Assembly: GCF_026151205.1 (NCBI RefSeq)
Contig: NC_087072.1
Location: 16,257,669-16,321,668 of the forward strand
From: Bolinopsis microptera
Taxonomy: Eukaryota > Ctenophora > Tentaculata > Lobata > Bolinopsidae
Direction of reading: 5' to 3'
DNA: 64,000 nt
Shown: one piece after another, positions 55,643-64,000 of the stretch
Numbering within the stretch: the first letter of the stretch is position 1
Layout of the letters: each line of letters opens with the position of its first letter
Made by a program: the position numbers and the translations under genes
The notes under the pieces: generated by a model
Databases searched by the model: none
What the model was told of the DNA's origin: nothing
What the model saw: only the letters and a program-made list of their open reading frames with translations

Positions 55643-56937
55643 ATGATCAGATGGATGACGAACCTCTCACACGAGCAACTCAGATCTTTGAACCTGTTCG
55701 TTATTGTGTTTCTCTTCACCGGATTCTTTATATCAACTTTACTTAACCCTGTGATCCTTCTTTACTACAGGTTACCTAATTCTGTCCCATTTACCTGTCA
55801 CAAACAAGATGCCAAATTAAATGTTTTAAGAGCTTTTGAGATCAGTTATGTAGTCATCTTGGTTAATAAATCATTTTTACAAAAGTTCAAAAACAAACAA
55901 TCCGTTTATTATTTGAATGCGCTTAAACTATTTTAGGGAGCGACTTAATTGATCTCGATTCGTTGATTAGTCAACTAATAAATCAATATTCAGGAAGAAC
56001 AAATCAGAGAAGCTAAGTAGGAAGCTGTTCATGCTGGTGTCTGTCTCTGATTTCTGTACAAACAGTTACCCTGTACTTCACATCTTGTACTTCTGTATCT
56101 CAACTGATGTCGACTTGGCGGTCAATACAAACAAAGACCAGAAAATTGACGACATGTTCAGGTAAATTGTTAGAATTAAATTAATTTTTTTGAGCAGTAG
56201 AACCTCCTACTGAAAAACAGATATGAGGTTAATCTCCCCTAATTTAATTAATTCGCTTAATCCTCAGGTTCTACGCAGTACCTAGCCTAATAATGTGCTC
56301 GTTTGGCTGCCTCTCTCAAGTGACGACCTCTGCCCTGGCCATCGTCCGTATGATCTCAATATTCTGCCCATTCCTCCACATCCCCCAGGGGGTGTTTCTC
56401 TCGTACATTGCTCTCTACTCCCTGCTTATGGCTGTCAACAACTTCGGGTTTGCTTTCTGTCAATTCCTGGAACTCACCCCTTCGGTACGTTACATTATTA
56501 TTCTCACGGTGGACTGTTGCTACTGGTTGAACATCGCTCAGTGTATCCTGGGAATAGTAGCTTCATTTTTGACCACGGGCAGAATCTTCTCCAAGAGAGG
56601 AGCTGAGGCTGACTCGAGAACAAGAAGCTGCTGGATCATCCTTATCATGAATCTTCCTTACTGCCTGTCAGCCATCAACTTTATCCTATCCAAGACTAAT
56701 CTAGCAAGATATGGATATGTTTATCTGACCTTCGTCATCGTACCGTGTTTCACGTCCATGTTGAATCCGATAGTTGTTGTATTTCTTAACCATAAGATCA
56801 GAGTATTCACATGGTCGTTGCTACAAGGAAATGGCGTACGCGTGGGTCCCGAGTATGAAACAAACTCCTCCAGGGTGACTACACGGATGAAGAGCAGAGA
56901 GGAGGGAAGCCGGAAGCCATGCAAGTGCATACTGTAA
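55643..56937 (+). CDS. Rhodopsin-type (class A-like) G-protein-coupled receptor, 321 aa, 3 exons
   Basis: Exons 55643-55770, 55994-56161 and 56268-56937 join in frame (both introns phase 2) and give seven hydrophobic segments: TM1 about 16-40, TM2 53-75 with D62 in LVSVSDF (the conserved TM2 Asp), TM3 101-128, TM4 141-163, TM5 172-206, TM6 220-240, TM7 247-272. The TM3 end reads I-V-R126-M instead of D/E-R-Y, and TM7 reads N265-P-I-V-V instead of NPxxY; the short basic tail ends in KPCKCIL, a possible lipid-anchored cysteine pair. Start ATG 55643 is chosen because it matches the pseudogene copy; 55655 is a second in-frame ATG. Receptor at the plasma membrane, ligand unknown; helical topology is clear but the family within class A is not. 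Confidence 0.9.
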
Positions 56938-57850
56938 ATAGCCGAGGACCATTAGTGAAATATTAATGAGGTTGACTTCCAATATTCCAGAAGCGATAAG
57001 CGGACCGAATACCTACCCGGACCCCCAAACTGTATACTCCTGATAGAGATTCATTCCAGTGGGAAATAGGAATCAAGTCCGTTTGGAGGACTGAATATCT
57101 ACCACTATGGTTACTGTAATAACCATATTAAACGGTATATGTGATCGTCAGCATGCAGGACACTAGACAGATTTTATCCGTATTTGGTATTAACTATTAT
57201 CAAGTGTACTTATTAAATGTTTATGTGCCATTAGACCCTCTGGGCTCTGACCCTACCAGCTATACCTATACGCCGCGTGAGGTGTCAAGTGACACGATAC
57301 AAGATGCAGTCTTTGACCCTAGCTATAAGACGTTACGTAACGTGTTACATGATTGGAAATATTGAATGTGACTATCTCGCATTCACTTGCTTTGAAGAAG
57401 CCAACACATACGAAAAGCAATTTCTTATGTAAGGAGCAATTTCTTATCTAAGGATACCTTTTATACAACTCGATTAATTAATGAACTTAAATCCGGCCAG
57501 CATTGATGAGATCCCACGATGGCACGATTTCTTCATAGCTCATCATTGACAGGGCTAGCTATGATTTGTCAAAGGATAATTGTGTATTGTTTATTGGAAT
57601 TTAATTTTGTTCAGCGTTTTATCTTGCTACACGATGCATATCCTTTTTACGCGCGAAAAAGTATATGCAAGTTTTAATTGTGTCTTATCGTATATATTTG
57701 ATAATGAAACTGAAAGCTGTTTTATCCTATTTTGATCAAAGTGTTTACGTGCTGCTTATATATATTTATCAAACAAACAAGCGTGCTTAATCAATTTTTA
57801 CATACACTGGAACAATTTGAGATTTTTTCTAAAACATTAAAGGATTCTAA
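56938..57850. other. Spacer with a small open frame (57141-57365, +)
   Basis: The frame at 57141-57365 has a mixed composition (VPLDPLGSDPTSYTYTPREV) that looks less random than its neighbours and could be a terminal exon after an AG near 57230, but nothing upstream joins it convincingly. Otherwise AT-rich with no recognisable content. Confidence 0.3.
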
Positions 57851-57852
57851 GT

Positions 57853-58040
57853 CTCTTGGCCTAACTGGACGGATGGCCTAACGCCTAAAACCATGAATTA
57901 GGCCATGAGACCAGTTAGGTCAAGCGACCGTTTTGAGGTCTGATGGCCTAATACTACTTTAGATCAGAGTTTAGGCCACCAGTCCACTTAAGGTCGCATA
58001 TAACTGGACTGAGTGGACGGATGGCCTACAGTGTGATGCG
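57853..58040. repeat. GGCCTAA-rich palindromic cluster, left of the intact ORF1-like gene
   Basis: Several forward and inverted copies of TTAGGCCATCCGTCC / GGACGGATGGCCTAA and CCAGTTAGG(C/T)CAAGCGACC. The same two modules occur at 59762-59925. Confidence 0.75.
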
Positions 58041-58162
58041 AACCGTTTGATATATAATTCGATATTTTGTTGCAATGAAATATGTTATTGATTTGATTAT
58101 CATAAATTAATTCTATTTTAATAAGCTTGTTGTATCACTATCTAATTCTAAATAAACATATA

Positions 58163-58195
58163 TACAGTGTGGGCCAAAAGTCAGTACACATACGT
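58163..58195. other. Possible Tc1/mariner terminal sequence
   Basis: TATACAGTGTGGGCCAAAAG followed by TCAGTACACATACG resembles Tc1/mariner ends (TA target, CAGTG start, GGCCAAAAGT). I did not find the opposite end, so this may be a solo terminus. Confidence 0.3.
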
Positions 58196-58740
58196 TGGGT
58201 CTTATACCTCCGCCGTGTTTTATATTTGAGAGTTGTTGCTTTGCAGATGGCATACTGTACCTACTTGTGATTCCGTCGCCAAAATTTTAAAATTCAAATA
58301 TTTTAGACCACGCCCATTCAATATTAAAACACCTTTATTGTTCTTTCAGAACATGCTGGACGCCTATTTTTTTCAGAGGCGGTATTATTAAATGTTGCAT
58401 CGATTGGGAACTGGGTTTTACTACCCCAGTTAATGTTTACTAAAATAAATATTGAACAGCAATTTAATAAGATAAAAATCGTACCAGCGTACTTTAAAAT
58501 CTGTATGATTCCTGAAATTAAAAGTAGCTATGACCATTAAGAGTTAAATATATTGTTTATATTCCCCATCATGGACTAGTGGCTCAACAAAACTGCGTCG
58601 GAAATTAAAGCTCAGCTAAAGCCTGAAGACTATTCAGTCTTGTTTAGAAAATAACTACAGCTACCAGCTACTATGTCCCTCACAAACATGGTCCAAAACA
58701 TATCAAAACAGCACACGAAACACACACTCAAAAAAAGTTG

Positions 58741-59604
58741 TCAACCGTTGCTCTCATCGGCACAATAAATTTGCCCGTTCTTTATGTAAAACTTTTTGGT
58801 CGGTTCTGCAAGTGCCCGCTTCTTCATGTCCTGTACCAGATCTTTCCGGAGCTTCCTCTGTTCGACAGACCGATCAGGGCTCAGGAAAACTGTCTTAAAC
58901 TTCTCACTCTGCCGCAGGTTCCTGGCATTCCTCAGAATCTGATCAACGATGAGCGAGTTTGAGGTAATAACTTTAACTGGTCGCGTTGAGTCAACCGTTT
59001 TCTTTTTTCCTATTCTCTGAGCCTCTACTTTTGGCTTTATGCCAATAGTTTCCAGAACTTCACTGACTTGAGATTCGAGCTTCTCTTCTTTTTCCTCAGG
59101 CAGACCGAAGATAAGAAGGTTCCTGCTGCGGTCCTCCTCTGCAACAATAGTCTTAACTACAGACGTCAATGCTTCTGGGCTGATTACTGGAGACTGTGCT
59201 GGAAAACTTTGAACGATAGAGCTGTAAGATTGGAACTCCGCTTTCACTGAATCAGCAACTGAACTTGACACAGTTTTCTTCATCGCTTCAAGTTTCTCAG
59301 TCTTGCAAGCTGATAGCTCGGCCTGAACACTGATAACCTGCTCTTGCTTCTCAATTAACTGACCCTGAAGTCTGGTCAACACATTCTTATACGCTTCAAC
59401 GGTCTCCATAAGATAGTTCGTATACTCAAAAGATCGACCACACACATCGACAATCTCCGGCTTATTCAGTCTGTTGAAGTTCTTAGCGTCCGCAATGTCC
59501 TTTAACTTTCCGTACGGCTTGCCAAATTTCTTCAGAGTCTCTTTGCTCCAGGTGAACATCTCATTCCACATGTAATTGATACTTTCCAAGTCCAATTCTG
59601 CCAT
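58741..59604 (-). CDS. LINE ORF1-like RNA-binding protein, intact (287 aa)
   Basis: A single uninterrupted frame from ATG at 59604. Residues about 70-130 form a Gln/Glu/Lys-rich coiled coil (VLTRLQGQLIEKQEQVISVQ). About 160-235 is an RRM-like domain opening with RSRNLLIFGLPEEKEE, and the C-terminal domain has FLSPDRSVEQRKLRKDL and ends KKFYIKNGQIYC. This is the ORF1p architecture of non-LTR retrotransposons: trimerising coiled coil, RRM, basic C-terminal domain. No ORF2 follows on the minus strand. GGCCTAA-rich inverted repeats bracket the gene at 57853-58040 and 59762-59925. It could instead be a domesticated gene. The plus-strand ORFs here are shadows. Confidence 0.82.
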   Translation of the reverse strand: MAELDLESINYMWNEMFTWSKETLKKFGKPYGKLKDIADAKNFNRLNKPEIVDVCGRSFEYTNYLMETVEAYKNVLTRLQGQLIEKQEQVISVQAELSACKTEKLEAMKKTVSSSVADSVKAEFQSYSSIVQSFPAQSPVISPEALTSVVKTIVAEEDRSRNLLIFGLPEEKEEKLESQVSEVLETIGIKPKVEAQRIGKKKTVDSTRPVKVITSNSLIVDQILRNARNLRQSEKFKTVFLSPDRSVEQRKLRKDLVQDMKKRALAEPTKKFYIKNGQIYCADESNG

Positions 59605-59761
59605 CGTAAAGATCAGCACAACAAGCTAGCAGCGCAGTAGCGGTGCAATTATCAAGAGATAAGCAGTGCGATAACGAGAGCTAACAAATTTAAAACGGCA
59701 GTGAGAGTGTATTATCAAATATGATCTGAAAAAATGAAACAAAACGGATGAGAAATGACGA

Positions 59762-59925
59762 AGTCCAGTTAGGCCAAGCGACCTAAAGTGGGCTATTGGT
59801 CTATAATCTGTTCTAAATTAGGATTAGGCCATCCGTCCATTTTTTCAGTATACAGATACTTAGGTAGACCAATAGTACAGTTAGGCCAAGCGTCCTGTTA
59901 GGCTAACAGACCGGGTACCACATAC
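59762..59925. repeat. GGCCTAA-rich palindromic cluster, right of the intact ORF1-like gene
   Basis: CCAGTTAGGCCAAGCGACC, GGATTAGGCCATCCGTCC and a second GTTAGGCCAAGCGTCC. The order is partly inverted relative to 57853-58040, as expected for imperfect terminal inverted repeats. Confidence 0.72.
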
Positions 59926-59944
59926 ATAAAAGCGACATGCGGCC

Positions 59945-60180
59945 ATATATGATATAATTAAGTAACTCCAATTTCTCGTTGGGGTTATTAAGGGTTTGAG
60001 CAGCGATGTATGCTTAATATAAGCTATAGGCCGGGATTGAGTTAGGATTTGGGTCGGGCCAGAACAGGGTGTTATAGTTATGAATTATCCGTCAGAGCCA
60101 TCCACAATCCGGAGAACGTGTTAAACTAAGTCACGTGATAGTTCAGTGTAGAATGACGCAACATCATCAGCTACTGACAC
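59945..60180. repeat. Dispersed repeat, copy 2 (partner at 3300-3530)
   Basis: Shares TTTCTCGTTGGGGTT, AAGTCACGTGATAGTTCAGT and CATCATCAGCTACTGAC-like blocks, in the same order, with 3300-3530. Both copies lie within about 1 kb of an ORF1-like sequence. Confidence 0.5.
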
Positions 60181-62003
60181 TATAGCTCCCAAAGTGCAAA
60201 ACGTAAGAATGACACAAATTTTAATTTGATATCAATGTCAATGATCATCCACATTTTAAAGTTTTTACTAGAACGTTTCTGATCCAAGTCGTTGATAAAA
60301 TTATGGCAGTCTTATACTGTTATAGCTTTTACGGAAACGGACTACTTTAAAGTTAAACTATTAACTGGCTTTACTTACTTGACTAAAGGGCAAAGGCGGC
60401 TTCGCAACGTCTCAGGATCAGTGTCGATGCGAATTGTGTCCACAGAACTCTATCCGCCTTAAGTCCTCCAATTTTTTTTCAGACCCACAAGTCCCTGTTG
60501 TTGCTATCCATTAAATCTATTAAAGCGAGAAATTAATATCTTTAATCTTTAATCGAGAAATTAATATCTTTAATCTTAATATTTGACATTTGGAATTTAC
60601 ATTTTTAAGTATTTTTGAAATATTATAATTCAATTATTTACCCAACGTGATCTACTGAGAATCTAGGTGAACATAAGCATTAAATGCTTGAGAATATTCA
60701 TGATTCAGATAAACCAATAGTCCGATTAATGAGAACAGCTAGGGAGGTCACAATCAGTCAGTCGAGGAAAATGTGTAGCTATATGAGATAAGTGTTCAAA
60801 ACATGAACTGATCTGAATGGACCACAATACCTTATTTATCTCCCTGTTGATTTTGTATTAGCGTTAAATCCAATTAAGTTGTCCCAACTATACTACCAGG
60901 CTTTCGAATGGACCATGGGGTTCTCAGTTCTGCTGCCCAAGAAATAGCTAGAAAAAGAGGTAAACTGCATCTTGCGTATGTAAACTCACGTGCGCGTAGC
61001 ACGCAAACTGCAGGCGATGAAAAAAGTGCACAAGAAATTAGGTCGCGCGCATTTAAACATATAAATCGAAACCGCCATAAATCAAAATTACTACAGAAGT
61101 ACAGATCACAACACGGATTTGTTATTATGAGCAGTGAATCGATAAAAGTTTGATTGAATTTTTCATCAGGACCGTCTGTAATCTATATGGATCTGATTTA
61201 TTAGACTAACGTTTGATGTTCTTGCAACCCTGACCAAACTTGAATTCTGATCAGGAAAAGCGAAATTATGGGAAGGCTAACAATTACATTACTGTATGAG
61301 GTGTCAAACTCTGGAGCACTATCCCAAAAGAAATGAACAACCAGACCTAGCTTCCAGATAGACGACAGCCCTTGTTTTTTGACACTATCGGTTACAGGAT
61401 GATCTCCCAACCCGAAAATAAACAGCAGAAAATGAAAATTTTATAATCGCCAGGTAGAATCAGAGTAGATAACGCGATGACCGTGATGATGCCTAAAATC
61501 TAAACTCTTCAATATACTCCTCGATGCACAGATCTCTCGATTGGTACATATAATTATTTGGGTGAAAACACACCTAAAGTGTTGAACAGTCTGATCAAAA
61601 GATCCAGCCAGCCAACGAAAAAAAGACACATCTATATCTCATCATTCCATATGGACAGGTATAAAACATGATCTGTATGAATATGTGATGTTGTAGTGAG
61701 TACAAATCAAGTTAAATACATATATCAAATTATTTTATATAGCTGCCCTATTCATTTACAAAACAATAATTTACGGTAAAATAAAGCAATCTTGTGAGTC
61801 AGTGGCAATCAGTGGCCGGAATCAAGAAAAGTTAAACTAAATTTGAAAAGTGTGGTTACATTGTCATACTGCCAGCAGTTACCCCTAATTAAATAAAAAG
61901 TATACACACTGTTTGTAAGAAACTCTGATGAGTTAATTGCCCACTTCGTTCAATAATGTAAGTTTTATTTACAAAAACCTGATACAAATAATATGTCCCT
62001 CTC
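60181..62003. other. Intergenic stretch without recognisable genes
   Basis: Contains an open frame at 60908-61153 (+) rich in Arg/Lys/Ser with no family I recognise, and the AATAAA (minus strand, about 61964-61969) that probably serves the CEP95-like gene. Confidence 0.4.
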
Positions 62004-62775
62004 TTAATGAATGTTCTGAAGGGCTTTGTCAAACTCAATTTCTTTGTAGTGGAGATGCTCGTCTGATCTGACTAAGTTTTCTTGGAGAACTTCGATCTCT
62101 TCTTTCATCTTCTGGCGCTGAAATATACCAAAAGCTAGATTACAATTGACTTTCATACTTAAAATCATGTATTGTTAGTTAAACCGATTTAAAATCATAA
62201 TATTCGAATAGTTAGAATGGTTTGAAGGAGTAACATTATCAATTTCAAAATATGTTTTTTCTTCCAGGAGTAGAACAGAATACGCGTCACTACTCACTAG
62301 AGTAATTCAAGAACATAATTTCACCTGATGTATCTTTTGCTTGTTCAATCGAAGTCTCTTTTCTTGTTGCAGAATTTCCTTCTCCTTCTTTGCCTTGTCT
62401 ACCTCAGTCGCCATCAGATCAAACTGGTCCGTGTAGTACTGAAACAAAATTAGTTTTATTTTATCATGCACTGGTGGGTACTGAGATTTGTAAGGGATCA
62501 TAAACTATTAAATCAGTTATAAGATATAAAAATATCTATAGATACTGACATTCTCTAACTCTTTCGTGTTTTTCTCATGTTTTATCCTTGCGGTTTCGTT
62601 ATCTTCCTTGGCCAGTCTCTTGGCTTCCAGTAAGTTCTCTTTCTGAACCTTCAGTCCTGAAGATTAAGTAAACCCGATAATGTACACAATCGTAGAAATA
62701 GTTAAAGTGTCAGTTTTGTGTTTAGTAATTTTGACCACCTTGTTATAAAGAAGTCATAAGTGTATTTTTTTATCC

Positions 62776-62807
<32 letters not shown>

Positions 62808-63873
62808 AGTAACGAAGGGCCCCGCCGACCCTGCTGTGCGGCGGGTGCCGTCTTAGGGGGGGCCCCAAATCGTCGTTTGAATGTGGGACAATTTGGAAAA
62901 ACTTAACTACTGTACTAGCAAAACTGCGCGTTTTGCTCTAGAAACACACTTTTTTAGATATTTTACCAGAGTATCCTGTTAAGGGGGCAGGGGGGGTCTT
63001 TATGAAATTTCTCTCGAAATTGATTTTATAGTTGTTTCTGATAGAGGGGAGTGATATCTATCTGCTGCTTTTGGTCCTATGGAAAAATATTGTTCCTAGC
63101 CGAATTTATTGCCGGTCAAAGGTCAGCGCTCATGAGTAATTGTATTGCGCGAGCGATTTTCAATCGCGCGCCCTGAAAATCGAGTCTAGAAATCTATCTT
63201 CTCCTACATTTTTTGAGCAATCACCTTGAAACTTTCAGGATATGTTCTGAGGACCATTTAGAAACTTCTGGTCGATCAGAATTTTGAGATAGGCCTTTTA
63301 AAATTTTTTAATCAATTTTGAAAATCCCGGACCTGGAAAAATCGTCAAAAAACGAGGTCCAAGATTTTCAAAATCGAATAAAAAATTTTTAAAGGCCTAT
63401 CTCAAAATTCTGATCGACCAGAAGTTTCTAAATGGTCCTTAGAACATATCCTGAAAGTTTCAAGGTGATTGCTCAAAAGATGTGTAATTGTATTGCGCGA
63501 TTGAAAATCGCTCGCGCAATACAATTACACATGAGCGCTGACCTTTGACTGGCAATAAATTCGGCTAATTTGTCCAATTTTAGGGAAGGGCGCCAAACGG
63601 GGAGGGGGTGCCAAAAGGGGGGCGCTTTTTCGGAAGGGGGGCGCAAACAGGGAACGTTACACCACTGGGGGGGTTGTAATGCTATATATAAAGCTACAAA
63701 GCTTTTCCCATTACATTAGGATTACAAAGTTGAAAACTGAAATAACCGACCTTTTTCGAATAGCTGCTTAAACATAACTTCTTCTTTATAACTTTTGTTG
63801 CACATTCTTGCTTTCGTCCTCCGACAGTAATCTTGGTGATACTTCCTAACCCGTGCAGTGGTGAGTTTCTTTT
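62004..63873 (-). CDS. CEP95: CEP95-like centrosomal coiled-coil protein, C-terminal part (last four exons)
   Basis: Exons (minus): 63873-63751, 62656-62550, 62438-62325, 62117-62004, ending TAA. They join in frame with phases 1, 0 and 0. The readable part (152 residues) is almost wholly helical and charged: RKYHQDYCRRTKARM, MFKQLFEKGLKVQKENLLEA, ENYYTDQFDLMATEV, MKEEIEVLQENLVRSDEHLH. The order HxQDY...R, FKqLFE.GL..QK, YY.DQF.LmA, KM..EI..LQ resembles the C-terminus of the vertebrate centrosomal protein CEP95 (CCDC45) as I recall it. The upstream exons lie beyond the window. The donors GTCGGT (63750) and GTCAGT (62549) deviate from the usual GTRAGT. A hAT-like element fills most of the first intron seen. 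The alternative is another coiled-coil centrosome or cilium protein. Confidence 0.68.
62802..63667. mobile_element. hAT-like element containing a 0.47-kb foldback, in the CEP95-like intron
   Basis: The ends CAGTGGAGTAACG (left) and CGTTACACCACTG (right) are inverted repeats. A run of about 25 G precedes the left end and six G follow the right end, consistent with insertion into a G-tract. Inside, 63097-63567 is a long inverted repeat (TAGCCGAATTTATTG outer end; centre near 63340) with a nested palindrome of TTGTATTGCGCGAGCGATTT type. The sequence from about 62850 to 62975 is shared with 42240-42461. Confidence 0.8.
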
Positions 63874-64000
63874 CTGAAAGAATAGAATTTTTATTTTCTA
63901 CCTAATATTCAGCAATTTTTATCACTAATTATCAAAAATGGCAAGAAAGATCAAATGAAAAAAAAGTTCGTTACATTTGGATGAACTATCTAATAAAACT

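Noticed and set aside
58738-59250. Plus-strand ORFs over the ORF1-like gene
   Set aside because: Antisense to an intact coding frame with conserved domain motifs; they show no motif themselves.

Overview
This window is animal nuclear DNA: AT-rich, intron-bearing and full of mobile DNA. The evidence is a spliced Golgi polypeptide GalNAc-transferase, secreted proteins with GCC2/GCC3 cysteine-rich repeats and a kringle-like module, rhodopsin-type 7TM receptors and a CEP95-like centrosomal coiled-coil protein. Introns are short (about 0.1-1 kb). Penelope-like, LINE, Ty3/gypsy-like and hAT-like remnants occur together with large foldback repeats, which suggests an aquatic invertebrate. I cannot name a species. 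There is no sign of bacterial operons, CRISPR arrays or viral genomes.

Layout. 1-2.8 kb: a gag-protease fragment of an LTR retrotransposon, a small foldback, and a frameshifted LINE ORF1-like gene with a microsatellite tail. 4.7-9.1 kb (minus): a complete 11-exon GalNAc-transferase of 563 aa whose joined exons keep one open frame. 9.5-14.8 kb: a hAT-like element, then a 4.2-kb foldback lying between two tracts of the same 10-bp minisatellite and carrying a nested hAT-like insertion with a perfect 8-bp target duplication. 15.1-15.4 kb: a Penelope-like C-terminal fragment. 15.4-26 kb: no recognisable gene, two minisatellites. 26-28.9 kb: a second foldback inside hAT-like ends, with a perfect 277-bp hairpin in one arm. 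31.5-35.5 and 38.6-42.9 kb: two tandem paralogous secreted-protein genes, rebuilt here to 592 and 463 aa, in which every intron is phase 1. 45.6-47.1 kb: a GPCR pseudogene. 55.6-56.9 kb: its intact paralogue (321 aa). 48-49.5 kb (minus): LINE and Penelope-like remnants. 54.3-54.8 kb: a third foldback. 58.7-59.6 kb (minus): an intact 287-aa ORF1-like protein flanked by GGCCTAA-rich inverted repeats. 62-63.9 kb (minus): the last four exons of a CEP95-like gene, with a hAT-like foldback element in an intron.

The host genes do not form a pathway. Two local duplications dominate: the kringle/GCC2 pair shows repeat expansion in one copy and patchy near-identity that suggests gene conversion, and the receptor pair has one decayed copy. 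Exon boundaries were inferred by eye from GT/AG sites, frame continuity and paralogue comparison.
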